From: Cellulomonas sp.
GTDB lineage: Bacteria > Actinomycetota > Actinomycetes > Actinomycetales > Cellulomonadaceae
Length of the DNA stretch: 64,000 nucleotides
Assembly (NCBI RefSeq): GCF_015234515.1
Contig: NZ_JADGMY010000023.1
Location: 494,366 to 558,365, forward strand
Direction: 5' to 3'
The notes under the pieces are model-generated. The model had not been told where the DNA came from, searched no databases, and was given only the letters and a program-made list of their open reading frames with translations. This document shows, one piece after another, positions 36,468 to 45,880 of this stretch; positions within the stretch are counted from its first letter, which is position 1; each line of letters begins with the position of its first letter. The translations under genes were made by a program, and so were the position numbers.

Positions 36468-37766
36468 GTGCAACGGAGCCACGTGGACCGTCGCCTGTGG
36501 GTCTGGGTGGTCCTGCTGGGGCTGACCGGACAGCTGGCGTGGACGGTCGAGAACATGTACCTCAACGTCTTCGTCCACGACACGATCACCGGGTCGGCGA
36601 CGGTGCTGGCGGTCATCGTGGCGACGAGCGCGGTCGCGGCCACCCTCGCGACGCTGCTCGCGGGCGCGTACTCCGACCGCACGGGCCGGCGGCGCGAGCT
36701 CATCGCGGGCGGGTACGTGCTGTGGGGCGCGTGCACCGCGGCGTTCGGGGTCGTCGGCGTCGACACGGCCGCGTCGCTGGCCCCGGCGCTGGACGCCGTG
36801 GTGGTCGCGGTCGTCGCGATCGTCCTGCTGGACTGCGTCATGAGCGTGCTCGGCGCGACGGCCAACGACGCGGCGTTCAACGCGTGGGTCACCGACGCGA
36901 CCGACGAGACCAACCGGGGACGCGTCGAGGGCGTGCTGGCCACCCTGCCGCTGCTGGCGATGCTGCTGGTGTTCGGGGCGCTCGACCCGCTGACGCGCGA
37001 CGGGCGCTGGTCCGTGTTCTTCGCGGTGGTCGGCGGCGTGACGGCCGTGGTGGGTGTCGTGGCGTGGTTCGGGCTGCGGGCGCCGCGCGTGCCGCGCCCC
37101 GGGGGCACGTACCTCGCGTCCGTCGTGCACGGGCTGCGGCCCGGCACGGTGCGCGCCCACCCCCGGCTGTACGTCGCGCTGGCGGCGTGGGCGGTGCTCG
37201 GGACCAGCACGCAGGTGTTCATGCCGTTCCTCATCATCTACGTGCAGCGGTACCTGCAGATCGACGGCTACGCGGTGGTGCTGGCGTCGGTGCTGCTGGG
37301 CGCCGCGGTCGTCAGCGTCCTCGGTGGCCGCGTGCTCGACCGCGTCGGCCCGCACCGCGCGATCCTGCCCGTCGTCGGGGTGTACGCGGCGGGGCTGCTG
37401 CTGATGCTCCCGGCGCGCGGCATGCTCGCGGTCATCGGCGCGGGGATCGTCATGATGTCGGGCTTCATGCTGGGCGTCGCCGCGATCTCCGCGACCGTGC
37501 GCAACCTGACGCCGCCGGACCGCGCGGGCCAGGTGCAGGGCCTGCGCATGGTGGCGGCGGTGCTGATCCCGATGGTCGTCGGCCCGTTCCTGGGCGCGGC
37601 GGTCATCACGGGCGCGGACGAGACGTACGTCGACCTGGGCGTCGTCAAGCAGGTCCCCACTCCGTGGGTGTTCCTCGCGGCGGCCGTCGTCGTGGCGTTC
37701 GTCGTGATCCCGGCGCGGCGCCTGGCCCGCGCCGACCGGACGCAGGACGTGGAGGTCGTGCCGTGA
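36468..37766 (+). CDS. MFS transporter
   Basis: 432 residues with about twelve membrane helices. Loop 2-3 motif GAYSDRTGRRRELIAGG is the major facilitator signature. The second half has GGRVLDRVGPHRAILPVVG. The GTG at 36468 follows a well-placed -10 box; an upstream ATG would add an Arg-rich tail. The gene overlaps the GH2-DUF2804 gene (GTGA), so it probably imports the glycoside that this enzyme cleaves. No regulator is adjacent. Confidence 0.9.
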   Translation: MQRSHVDRRLWVWVVLLGLTGQLAWTVENMYLNVFVHDTITGSATVLAVIVATSAVAATLATLLAGAYSDRTGRRRELIAGGYVLWGACTAAFGVVGVDTAASLAPALDAVVVAVVAIVLLDCVMSVLGATANDAAFNAWVTDATDETNRGRVEGVLATLPLLAMLLVFGALDPLTRDGRWSVFFAVVGGVTAVVGVVAWFGLRAPRVPRPGGTYLASVVHGLRPGTVRAHPRLYVALAAWAVLGTSTQVFMPFLIIYVQRYLQIDGYAVVLASVLLGAAVVSVLGGRVLDRVGPHRAILPVVGVYAAGLLLMLPARGMLAVIGAGIVMMSGFMLGVAAISATVRNLTPPDRAGQVQGLRMVAAVLIPMVVGPFLGAAVITGADETYVDLGVVKQVPTPWVFLAAAVVVAFVVIPARRLARADRTQDVEVVP

Positions 37767-40549
37767 TCACCCCCTGGGGCGAGGCCCTGGACGACGACGC
37801 CCCGCTGCCGGAGCACCCGCGCCCGCAGCTCGTGCGCGACTCGTACGTCAACCTCAACGGCCGGTGGGACCACGCGTTCACGTCCGCCGACGCGCCGACC
37901 CCGGACCGCTGGGACGGCCCGATCGTCGTGCCGTTCTCGCCCGAGGCGCCGCTGTCGGGCGTCGGCCGCACGCTGCAGCCGGACGAGGCGCTGTGGTACC
38001 GCCGCGCGTTCACGCTGCCCGGCGGCTTCGTGCGCGACCGCGTGCTGCTGCACCTGGGCGCGGTCGACCAGGACGCGCAGGTGTGGGTCGACGGCACCGA
38101 CGTCGGCGGGCACCGCGGCGGGTACCTGCCGTTCACGCTCGACGTGACGGACGCCCTGGTCGGCGACGAGCACGAGGTCGTCGTGCGCGTCCGCGACGTC
38201 ACGGACACGTCGTACCGCGGCCGGGGCAAGCAGAAGCTCGCGCCCGGGGGCATCTGGTACACCGCGCAGTCGGGCATCTGGCAGACCGTGTGGCTGGAGT
38301 CGGTGCCCGCGCGGTGGGTGGACCGGCTCGTCCTCACGCCGCACCTCGCGGAGCGCGAGGTCGAGGTGACGGTCGTGGCGGGCGGCGGCGCGGGGGAGGC
38401 AGAGGTCGTCGTCTCGACCGGGGGACGCGAGGTCGTGCGCCGGACGGTCCCGACCGGCGTCCCGACGCGGTTGCCGCTCGGCGACGACGTGCGCACCTGG
38501 TCACCCGACGACCCCCACCTCTACGACGTCGAGGTCCGCCTGGGCGACGACCGCGTCACCTCCTACGTCGGGATGCGCTCGTTCGGCGTCGGCCCCGACG
38601 CGCACGGCCGCACCCGCCTGCTGCTCAACGGCGAGCCGTACCTGCACGCCGGGCTGCTCGACCAGGGCTACTGGCCCGACGGCCTGTACACGGCACCGTC
38701 CGACGACGCGCTGGTCCACGACATCCGCACCGCCAAGGACCTCGGCTTCACGATGCTGCGCAAGCACATCAAGATCGAGCCGCTGCGCTGGTACCACCAC
38801 TGCGACCGCCTCGGCATGCTGGTGTGGCAGGACATGGTCAACGGCGGCCGGACGTACCACCCGGCGGTCGTGACCGCGCCCGTCGTCACACCGCTGCGCC
38901 TCGACGACTCCCGGTACCGCGTGTTCGGCCGGCAGGACGCGCAGGGTCGCGACGAGTTCCTCGCCGAGGCCGACGCCACCGTCGAGCTGCTGCGCAGCGT
39001 GCCGTCCGTCGCGGTGTGGGTGCCGTTCAACGAGGGCTGGGGGCAGTTCGACGCCGCCGCCGCCGCGGCCCGCGTCGCCGCGCTCGACCCCACGCGGCCC
39101 GTCGACCACGCGTCCGGCTGGCACGACCAGGGCGCCGGCGACCTGGTCAGCCGGCACGTCTACTTCCGGCCCTACCGGCTGTCGCGCGCCGACGCCGCCG
39201 ACCCACGCGCCGCCGTGCTCTCGGAGTACGGCGGCTACTCGCACCGCGTCGCCGGCCACACGTGGTCCGAGCAGGAGTTCGGGTACCGGCGCTACCGCGA
39301 CCGCGGGGCCTTCGAGCGCGCGTTCCTGCGGCTGCAGCACGCGCAGGTCGGGCCGGCCGTCGACGACGGGCTCGCCGCGTTCGTCTACACGCAGCTCGCG
39401 GACGTCGAGGAGGAGACCAACGGCCTGCTGACGTACGACCGGCGGGTCGTGAAGGTGGGCGCCGACGCCGTCCGCGCCTCGAACCGGCGGCTGCGCGCCC
39501 GGCACGACGCCGCCGCGGGCGTCCGTGCCGCGCCGCCGCTGGCCGTGACCGAGCGCGAGATCACCGCGCCCGTGAGCCTCACGCTGCCCGACGGCCGCCT
39601 CAACCCCGACGCCGTCGGCTGGACCCGCACCCCGCTGGTCACCACCGACGGCATCGGCCGCGGCGCCCGCGGGCTCGGCCGCAACAAGCGGTGGGAGTAC
39701 TGGGCGGTCACGACGCCGACGCACGTCGTCGCGCTCGTCGTCTCCGCGATCGACTACGCGGCCGTGCACGGCATCTGGGTGCTCGACCGCACGACGGGGC
39801 AGGCGGTCGCGCACGACGCGATCGGCGTGCTCACCGGGTCCGCGACGCTGCCCGGCACGCTCGGCGGCGGCAAGGTCCGCGCGAGCACGCGCGCCGTGAA
39901 GATCGCGATCGACGAGGTCCCCGGCGGCACGCGGCTGCGGGCCCGCGGCGACCGCGTGCGCGTCGACGTCGTCGCGCACCGGCCCGAGGGTCACGAGTCC
40001 CTCGGGGTCGTCGTGCCCTGGAGCGAGACGCTGTTCCAGTACACGGTGAAGGACGTGGCCCGCCCTGCGACGGGCACGGTGTGGGTCGACGGCGTCGCGG
40101 CCGACGTGCCCGCGGGCGAGTCGTGGGCGACGCTCGACCACGGCCGCGGCCGTTGGCCCTACGACGTGCGCTGGAACTGGGGCGCCGGGTCGGGACGCAC
40201 CGACGGCCGCGTCATCGGCCTGCAGGTCGGCGGGCGGTGGACGGACGGCACGGGGTCGGTCGAGAACTCCCTGGTGGTCGACGGGCGCCTGACGAAGATC
40301 AGCGAGGAGCTGGTCTGGGAGTACGACCGCGACGACTGGCTCGCGCCGTGGCACGTGACCGGCACCGACGTCGAGCTCACGCTCACGCCGTTCCACCTCA
40401 AGCAGTCGGTCACCGACCTCACGGTCTTCGCGGCGCGCACCTCGCAGTGCTTCGGGCACTGGGAGGGGCGCGTGCGGGACTCGAGCGGCACGTGGGTGCC
40501 GGTGCGGGACGTCGTCGGGTGGGCGGAGGACGTGCACAACCGCTGGTGA
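37763..40549 (+). CDS. Glycoside hydrolase family 2 enzyme fused to DUF2804
   Basis: 928 residues. Residues 1-580 are a complete GH2 protein: sugar-binding domain (YRRAFTLPGGFVRDRVLLHLG, YLPFTLDVTDAL), an Ig-like domain, and the catalytic barrel with acid/base Glu424 in PFNEGWGQF and nucleophile Glu488 in LSEYGGYS. From about residue 595 a DUF2804 domain begins with TEREITAPVSLTLPDGRLNP and runs to the end (NKRWEYWAVTTPTHVV, WNWGAGSGRTDGRVIGLQVG, ENSLVVDGRLTKIS). DUF2804 usually stands alone and has no known function. No signal peptide, so it acts inside on an imported beta-galactoside or glucuronide-like substrate; the exact sugar is unknown. Confidence 0.9.
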   Translation: MITPWGEALDDDAPLPEHPRPQLVRDSYVNLNGRWDHAFTSADAPTPDRWDGPIVVPFSPEAPLSGVGRTLQPDEALWYRRAFTLPGGFVRDRVLLHLGAVDQDAQVWVDGTDVGGHRGGYLPFTLDVTDALVGDEHEVVVRVRDVTDTSYRGRGKQKLAPGGIWYTAQSGIWQTVWLESVPARWVDRLVLTPHLAEREVEVTVVAGGGAGEAEVVVSTGGREVVRRTVPTGVPTRLPLGDDVRTWSPDDPHLYDVEVRLGDDRVTSYVGMRSFGVGPDAHGRTRLLLNGEPYLHAGLLDQGYWPDGLYTAPSDDALVHDIRTAKDLGFTMLRKHIKIEPLRWYHHCDRLGMLVWQDMVNGGRTYHPAVVTAPVVTPLRLDDSRYRVFGRQDAQGRDEFLAEADATVELLRSVPSVAVWVPFNEGWGQFDAAAAAARVAALDPTRPVDHASGWHDQGAGDLVSRHVYFRPYRLSRADAADPRAAVLSEYGGYSHRVAGHTWSEQEFGYRRYRDRGAFERAFLRLQHAQVGPAVDDGLAAFVYTQLADVEEETNGLLTYDRRVVKVGADAVRASNRRLRARHDAAAGVRAAPPLAVTEREITAPVSLTLPDGRLNPDAVGWTRTPLVTTDGIGRGARGLGRNKRWEYWAVTTPTHVVALVVSAIDYAAVHGIWVLDRTTGQAVAHDAIGVLTGSATLPGTLGGGKVRASTRAVKIAIDEVPGGTRLRARGDRVRVDVVAHRPEGHESLGVVVPWSETLFQYTVKDVARPATGTVWVDGVAADVPAGESWATLDHGRGRWPYDVRWNWGAGSGRTDGRVIGLQVGGRWTDGTGSVENSLVVDGRLTKISEELVWEYDRDDWLAPWHVTGTDVELTLTPFHLKQSVTDLTVFAARTSQCFGHWEGRVRDSSGTWVPVRDVVGWAEDVHNRW

Positions 40550-40553
40550 CGTG

Positions 40554-40579
40554 CGGCCGCCCGACGTATCAGGCGGCCG
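40554..40579 (+). terminator. Hairpin after the GH2 gene
   Basis: CGGCCGCC / GGCGGCCG with a 10-base loop, starting 5 bases past the stop. No U-run follows. Confidence 0.45.
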
Positions 40580-40657
40580 GCCGGGCGATTCCTCTGGGGT
40601 GACGGCCCGGGAACCACCCGGTCCCCGCTCGACCGTCGTCTCGAGAAGGGGTCCATC

Positions 40658-41215
40658 ATGCGCAACCGCACCTGGCGGGTCGTGCTCGCGCTGCTCCTGG
40701 TCGTCGTGCCGGGACTGGCGCTCGCACCCGGCGCCGCCGCCCACCCGTACTGCGGCCTGACGTGGGGGTCGCACGACAAGGCCGCCGGCGGCATGTCCGC
40801 CGGCTCCCTCACGAACGTCCGCGCCGGACGCAACGCCTGCTACGACCGTCTCGTCCTCGACGTCGACGCACCGCTGACGGGCTGGTCCGTGCGGTACGTC
40901 GACCAGGTCGTGCAGGACGGCTCCGGGTTCGTCGTCCCGGTGCGCGGCGGTGCGCGGCTCGAGGTCGTCGCGCGGGTCGGCGTCGTCCCGACGGACTCGT
41001 GGTTCACGCCGAGCGGCTCGCTGGTGGACACGTCCTCCTACTCGACGTTCCGCGACGTGCGCTGGGCGGGCAGCTTCGAGGGCGTCAGCACCGTCGGGCT
41101 CGGTGTCCGGGCACGTCTGCCGTTCCGCGCGTTCGTGCTCGCGGGGCCGGGGGGCGGGTCACGGCTCGTCGTCGACGTGGCGCACCAGTGGTGCGAGGCG
41201 GGTCACACCTGCTGA
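40658..41215 (+). CDS. Secreted AMIN-like domain protein
   Basis: 185 residues. A signal peptide (MRNRTWRVVLALLLVVVPGL, cleavage near AAAHP) precedes a domain with the actinobacterial AMIN-like pattern: NVRAGRNACYDRLVLDVDAPLTGW, a strand-rich middle, and FRAFVLAGPGGGSRLVVDVAHQ at the end. Four cysteines could form disulfides outside the cell. AMIN-type domains often bind peptidoglycan, but this variant is uncharacterised. AGAAGGGG precedes the ATG. Confidence 0.82.
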   Translation: MRNRTWRVVLALLLVVVPGLALAPGAAAHPYCGLTWGSHDKAAGGMSAGSLTNVRAGRNACYDRLVLDVDAPLTGWSVRYVDQVVQDGSGFVVPVRGGARLEVVARVGVVPTDSWFTPSGSLVDTSSYSTFRDVRWAGSFEGVSTVGLGVRARLPFRAFVLAGPGGGSRLVVDVAHQWCEAGHTC

Positions 41216-41274
41216 CCTCGCGCCCGGTAGCCTGACGACCCGTCCGATCGCCGCCGATCGCCCCGAGGAGTCCT

Positions 41275-42003
41275 GTGCCGGCACGCCGCACCAGCGTGGC
41301 CACGGTCCTGGCCGCGCTGCTGGTGGTCGTGGGCGTGCTCGCCGCGGCGCTGAGCGGGCCGGTGTCGCTCGAGGCGCGGCCGGACGACGGGCCGACGTGG
41401 ACCCCACCGCCCGCACCGACCGTCACCACGACGGCGACCCTCCCGCCGTCCGAGGACGGCCCGGGGGAGGTGCCGCCGACCCCGCGCTGGGCCGTCTGGC
41501 TCGTCTGGGTGGTGCAGGCCCTCGTCGTGCTCGCCGTCCTGACGGCGCTCGCCCTGCTGCTGCGCCACGCGGCCCGCGGCTGGCGGGGAGTCCGCGGCGA
41601 CGACGGCGAGGACGACGTGCCGCCCGGTGACGAGACGGGCGACGAGCTGAGCGACACGGCCGTCGCCGTCCTGCGCGAGGGCGTCCGCGCCGCGACGCGG
41701 GCGCTGGAGGACGACGTCCCCCCGGGTGACGCCGTCATCGGCGCGTGGGTCGCGGTGGAGACCGCGGCGGCGCGCACGGGCGTCGTCCGCGACCCCGCGG
41801 AGACGGCCAGCGAGTTCGCCGTGCGGGTCCTCGGCGCCACGCGCGCCGACCCCTCGGCGACCCGCGAGCTGCTGGCCCTGTACCTCGGGGCACGGTTCAG
41901 TGCCCGTGGCGTCGACGCCGACGACGTCCGGCTGGCGCGCGAGCTGCTGACCGTCGTCGGGGAGGGGCTCGTGCCGCGCGCCGACGACGGGAGCGCGCCG
42001 TGA
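41275..42003 (+). CDS. DUF4129-domain membrane protein
   Basis: 242 residues. One N-terminal membrane helix, a Pro/Thr-rich external linker, a second helix (WAVWLVWVVQALVVLAVLTA) and a cytoplasmic domain with AVIGAWVAVETAAARTGVVRDPAETASEFAVRVL, the DUF4129 pattern. First gene of an operon with MoxR and DUF58. GTG start with CGAGGAG upstream. Its role in the MoxR system is unknown. Confidence 0.85.
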   Translation: MPARRTSVATVLAALLVVVGVLAAALSGPVSLEARPDDGPTWTPPPAPTVTTTATLPPSEDGPGEVPPTPRWAVWLVWVVQALVVLAVLTALALLLRHAARGWRGVRGDDGEDDVPPGDETGDELSDTAVAVLREGVRAATRALEDDVPPGDAVIGAWVAVETAAARTGVVRDPAETASEFAVRVLGATRADPSATRELLALYLGARFSARGVDADDVRLARELLTVVGEGLVPRADDGSAP

Positions 42004-42542
42004 CCCGCGTCCGACCGGTGGTGCGAGCCGGGTGGGCGCTCGTGTGGCGTCCGCTCGTGGTCGGTGCGGCGGTCGGCATCGTCGTCTGGGCGCTGGGGAT
42101 GAAGCCGTCGTCGGCGGCCGTCGTCGCGCTCGCTGCCGCCACGCTGGCCGCCGTCCTGCAGCGCGTCGACGCCACCGCCGAGCCCCGGCCCGCCCGCCGC
42201 TACCACGACGCCAGCGACGGCGCCCGCGGCGAGGTGCTGGAGCTGGCGTGGACCATGGTCGGCCGCGACGGGCGAGCCGGTGAGCGCGCGCTGCGCCGCC
42301 TGCGGGACGCCGGCGCCCGACGCGTCGCCCGGCACGGCCTGGACCTGAGGGACCCCGAGCAGGCCGACGCACTGAAGGACCTGCTCGGCACGCGCGCCCA
42401 CGCGACGCTCACGCGACGCAGCCACCCGCTGCCGAGCGTCTCCGACCTCGTGCACACCCTGGGCGTCCTGGAACGCCTGGGCGCGACCCGCACGCGCCCC
42501 GCGACGCCCGACCCCGACCCCGAACCGAGGAGCACCCGATGA
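42000..42542 (+). CDS. Small membrane protein of the MoxR operon
   Basis: 180 residues from a GTG overlapping the previous stop. Two N-terminal membrane helices (about residues 12-50) and a charged cytoplasmic helical domain (GRDGRAGERALRRLRDAGAR). No family recognised. Overlaps moxR by 4 bases, so it is expressed with it. Confidence 0.8.
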   Translation: MTRVRPVVRAGWALVWRPLVVGAAVGIVVWALGMKPSSAAVVALAAATLAAVLQRVDATAEPRPARRYHDASDGARGEVLELAWTMVGRDGRAGERALRRLRDAGARRVARHGLDLRDPEQADALKDLLGTRAHATLTRRSHPLPSVSDLVHTLGVLERLGATRTRPATPDPDPEPRSTR

Positions 42543-43519
42543 CGTCGACCCCCGAGCCGCTGCCCGTCGCCGAGGTCCAGCGCAGCGGCCGTGCCGTGCT
42601 CGACGAGGTCGCCACGGCGGTCGTCGGCATGGCGGAGCCGCTGCGGATCGCGCTCGCGGCGCTGCTGGCCGGCGGGCACGTGCTGTTCGAGGACGTGCCG
42701 GGGCTCGGCAAGACGCTCGCCGCGCGCAGCCTGGCCACGGCGCTGGGCCTGGACTTCCGGCGCATCCAGTGCACGCCGGACCTGCTGCCGTCGGACGTCA
42801 CGGGGTCGAGCGTCTTCGACCCGAAGACGTCGGAGTTCGAGTTCCGCCCCGGCCCGGTCTTCACGGGCCTGCTGCTCGCCGACGAGATCAACCGCACGGC
42901 CCCCAAGACCCAGTCCGCGCTGCTCGAGGCGATGGCCGAGCGGCAGGTCAGCGTCGACGGGACCACGCACCTGCTGCCCGCGCCGTTCCACGTCGTCGCC
43001 ACGTCGAACCCCGTGGAGTACGAGGGCACGTACCCGCTGCCCGAGGCGCAGCTCGACCGCTTCATGGTGCGGCTGGCCGTGGGGTACCCCGAGCGCGCGT
43101 CGGAGGTCGACGTGCTGGCACGGCGCCTGGCGCGGCGCCAGGAGGGTGCGTCCGTGCGGCAGGTCGTGGACGCGCAGACGCTCCTGGCGATGCAGGCGGG
43201 CGTCGAGGCCGTCGCCGTCGACGGTGACGTGCTCGCGTACTGCGTGGACCTCGCCGCGGCGACGCGCGCGCACCGGGCCGTGGAGGTCGGGGCGTCCCCG
43301 CGCGGGTCGCAGGCCCTCGTCCTCGTCGCCCGGGCGCTCGCGGTGCTCGACGGGCGCGACTTCGTGGCACCGGAGGACGTCAAGGCCGTCGCCGCGCCCG
43401 CGCTCGCGCACCGGCTGTCCCTGACGCCGCAGGCGTGGGCCGCGGGCCTGGCTCCCGAGGCGGTCGTGCGGGAGGTGCTCGCGCAGGTCGCCGGGCCGAC
43501 GACGGCACGCCGCGCGTGA
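42539..43519 (+). CDS. MoxR-family AAA+ ATPase
   Basis: 326 residues. Walker A EDVPGLGKTLAARSLA, Walker B LLLADEINRTAPKTQSALLEAM, sensor region VVATSNPVEYEGTYPLPEAQLDRFM and the C-terminal lid ASPRGSQALVLVARA. MoxR ATPases act as chaperones for assembly of cell-surface or metal enzyme complexes, usually with a VWA or DUF58 partner, which follows here with a GTGA overlap. Confidence 0.96.
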   Translation: MTSTPEPLPVAEVQRSGRAVLDEVATAVVGMAEPLRIALAALLAGGHVLFEDVPGLGKTLAARSLATALGLDFRRIQCTPDLLPSDVTGSSVFDPKTSEFEFRPGPVFTGLLLADEINRTAPKTQSALLEAMAERQVSVDGTTHLLPAPFHVVATSNPVEYEGTYPLPEAQLDRFMVRLAVGYPERASEVDVLARRLARRQEGASVRQVVDAQTLLAMQAGVEAVAVDGDVLAYCVDLAAATRAHRAVEVGASPRGSQALVLVARALAVLDGRDFVAPEDVKAVAAPALAHRLSLTPQAWAAGLAPEAVVREVLAQVAGPTTARRA

Positions 43520-44898
43520 GCGTCCCCGAGCCGCTCCCGGCACGCCCGCCCACGTGGGAGCCGGACCGGCGTCCCGACGTGGCGGCGGGCGTGGCCGCCG
43601 GGCCGTGGACGCCCGCGCTGGCCGTGACGTGCGCGTCGGCGGCGTGCCTGGTCCTCGTGGTGCTCGGCGTGCTGGCGGCGCGGCCGGACGTCGCGGTGCT
43701 GGGCGCCGCGCCGCTGGTGCTGGCGGTGCGGGCGCTGCGCGCGCGGCCGACGGGTGCGGTCGACGTCAGGTTCGAGGCGGGCGACGACGAGGACGACCCG
43801 GACGCGCGGGGCCGGGCCGGTCGTCTCCAGGCGACGCTCGTCGTCGACGGGCCCGGGCGGTGGGCCGCCGTCACGACCACCCGCCAGGGCCGCCCGGGCG
43901 CCGACGTGCTCGTGCGCACCGTCGGGCCGCGTCGGCTCCCCGTCGTCGCGCGGACCGTGCGCACCGGGCCGCAGGAGGTCGCGACGGCCGACGTGCAGGG
44001 CGTCGGGCCGGACGGCGTGTCCGTCGCCCAGCCGACCCCGCCCGTGACCCGCTCGACCGTCGTGCTGCCCGCCACGACCCCGCTGCTCGACCTGCCGCTG
44101 CCCCGACGGCTGCGCGGGCTGACCGGCCCGCACGAGTCGCGCCGTCCCGGTGAGGGTGGCGGGCTGCGCGACGTGCACCCCTGGGTCCCCGGGGACCGGC
44201 TGCGCCGCATCGACTGGCGGGTGACGGCGCGCCGGTCGCCCGACCTGTCGGAGCTGTACGTGCGTCGCGAGCACGCCCAGGCCGAGGCGGTCGTCGTGCT
44301 CGTCGTCGACTCCCGCGACGACGTGGGACCCGACCCGCGGACGTGGCGCGGGTCCGTCGCGCCGCGCCCGCAGGACGCCACCTCGTTGGACCGCGCCCGG
44401 CAGGCCGCCGCGTCGCTGGCCCGCGCGTACCTCGAGGGCGGGGACCGCGTCGGCCTGGACGACCTGGGCGTGCGGCGCCGCCCGGTGCCGCCCGGCGGAG
44501 GACGCCGGCAGCTCGACCGCATCCGGCACACGCTCGCGCTCACGGCACCGGAGGGCCAGCCCGCCGCGCGGCTGCGGCCCCCGCGGCTGCCGTCGGGCGC
44601 ACTGGTCGTCGTGTTCTCGACGTTCCTCGACGACGAGTCCGCGGCCGTCGCCGCACGCTGGCGCAACGCCGGGCACCGCGTGGTGGCCGTCGACGTGCTG
44701 CCGCGGCTGCGCGTCTCAGGGCTGTACGACCGCGAGCGGCTCGCGCTGCGCATGATGACGCTGACCCGCGAGGACCGCATGGCCGAGCTCGCCGACCAGG
44801 ACGTCGAGCTCGTGACGTGGCGCGACGAGCCCGCGGTCGCCCTGCGGGTCCTCGCGCGGCGCGCCCAGCGGCACGCCGGGGCGGGGGTGCCGCGATGA
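43516..44898 (+). CDS. DUF58-domain protein
   Basis: 460 residues. Two hydrophobic segments near residues 35-75, then a strand-rich external-type region, then the DUF58 signature GLRDVHPWVPGDRLRRIDWRVTARR and a VWA-like domain (AVVVLVVDSRDDV, ALVVVFSTFLDDES). Partner of the MoxR ATPase. GTG overlaps the moxR stop. Confidence 0.93.
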   Translation: MSVPEPLPARPPTWEPDRRPDVAAGVAAGPWTPALAVTCASAACLVLVVLGVLAARPDVAVLGAAPLVLAVRALRARPTGAVDVRFEAGDDEDDPDARGRAGRLQATLVVDGPGRWAAVTTTRQGRPGADVLVRTVGPRRLPVVARTVRTGPQEVATADVQGVGPDGVSVAQPTPPVTRSTVVLPATTPLLDLPLPRRLRGLTGPHESRRPGEGGGLRDVHPWVPGDRLRRIDWRVTARRSPDLSELYVRREHAQAEAVVVLVVDSRDDVGPDPRTWRGSVAPRPQDATSLDRARQAAASLARAYLEGGDRVGLDDLGVRRRPVPPGGGRRQLDRIRHTLALTAPEGQPAARLRPPRLPSGALVVVFSTFLDDESAAVAARWRNAGHRVVAVDVLPRLRVSGLYDRERLALRMMTLTREDRMAELADQDVELVTWRDEPAVALRVLARRAQRHAGAGVPR

Positions 44899-45515
44899 GC
44901 CTGAGGTTCGGCTCCGAGGGGTTGGGGGCGTGGGTCCTGGACCGTGTCCCGGGCGCGCGTACGCCGCGGCGCCGCGGCGAGCCCACCGAGGTCGACGTGC
45001 GCACCGGGCCGACCGTGCCGGCCGTGACCCTGCGGCTCGCGCTCGCCCTGGCGGGGGTCGCGGCCGTGCTCGTCGCCGCCACGATGCCCGGGCGCGTCGT
45101 GCCTGTGGAGGTGCTGGCGCTCATGGTGGCCGTGGGCGTGCTGCCCGCGGTGGTGCCGCGGTGGCCCGTGACGGCGGTGCTCCTGCTGGTCGTGGGCGCG
45201 CGGGTGCTGATCGCGGACCCGGCGTCGCCGCTGGTCCTGGCAGCGCTGGTGCTGCTGCTGCACGCGGTGCTGCGGCTCGCGGCCGTGGCGGCGCGCACGA
45301 CGTGGCGCACGCGCGTCGAGCTCGCCGTGCTGGCCGACGACTGGCGCGCGGCGCTCGTCGTGCAGGGTGGTGCGCAGGTGCTCGCGCTGGTGGCCGGCGG
45401 GGCGGCGGCGGCCGACGAGGACGTGTGGCGGGTGGCCGGGCTGGTCGCCGTGCTGGGCCTGTCGGTGCTGGCGCTCACCCGGCCTGCGCGGCCGTGGTGG
45501 AGCGCCCGGCCGTGA
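44895..45515 (+). CDS. Membrane protein of the MoxR operon
   Basis: 206 residues with five or six membrane helices from residue 45 on. Overlaps the DUF58 gene (ATGA) and ends the operon. No recognised domain. Confidence 0.85.
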   Translation: MSLRFGSEGLGAWVLDRVPGARTPRRRGEPTEVDVRTGPTVPAVTLRLALALAGVAAVLVAATMPGRVVPVEVLALMVAVGVLPAVVPRWPVTAVLLLVVGARVLIADPASPLVLAALVLLLHAVLRLAAVAARTTWRTRVELAVLADDWRAALVVQGGAQVLALVAGGAAAADEDVWRVAGLVAVLGLSVLALTRPARPWWSARP

Positions 45516-45597
45516 CCTGAGCCGACCCCAGCCATGTCCGTCGGCGGGCCCGTCCCCAGATCCGCCACCGCACCGGTCGTTGCCGGTGTGACCGCCC

Positions 45598-45603
45598 TAG
45601 CGT
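45598..45603 (+). promoter_or_regulatory. -10 element for the gene at 45611 (leaderless)
   Basis: TAGCGT lies 7 bases before the ATG, and no ribosome binding site is seen. Confidence 0.4.
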
Positions 45604-45610
45604 CGACGGC

Positions 45611-45880
45611 ATGTCGACCGTCATCGCAGCAGCGCTCGCCGACGTGCGCGCCCAGGTGTGGGCCGCGCAGGTCGCCGTCGTGCGGGCGGGCGCTGCCACG
45701 TGGACGGGAGGCGCCGCCGACGCCGCAGCGGTCCACCGGCAGGAGGTCCTGACCGACCTGCGGCGCTGCCTCGACGCGCTGGACGCGGCGGACCGGCTCG
45801 CGGAGGTCGCGCGTCGGGCCGAGCAGCAGTGCCTGCCGCCCCGGCCGCTCGTGCACGCGGGGGTGGCGGCGTGGGCGTGA
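45611..45880 (+). CDS. Small WXG100-like helical protein
   Basis: 89 residues, two helices around a TWTGGAADAA turn that resembles the WxG turn of WXG100 proteins. No signal peptide. Immediately upstream of, and overlapping, an alpha/beta-hydrolase with its own helical N-terminus, an arrangement seen for ESX-type cargo partners. The assignment is by pattern only; no ESX genes are in the window. Confidence 0.65.
   Translation: MSTVIAAALADVRAQVWAAQVAVVRAGAATWTGGAADAAAVHRQEVLTDLRRCLDALDAADRLAEVARRAEQQCLPPRPLVHAGVAAWA

Noticed and set aside
36497-40549. Single 1350-residue protein reading through MFS and GH2
   Set aside because: The first 420 codons are out of frame with the MFS protein; the real GH2 gene starts at the GTG at 37763 that overlaps the MFS stop.
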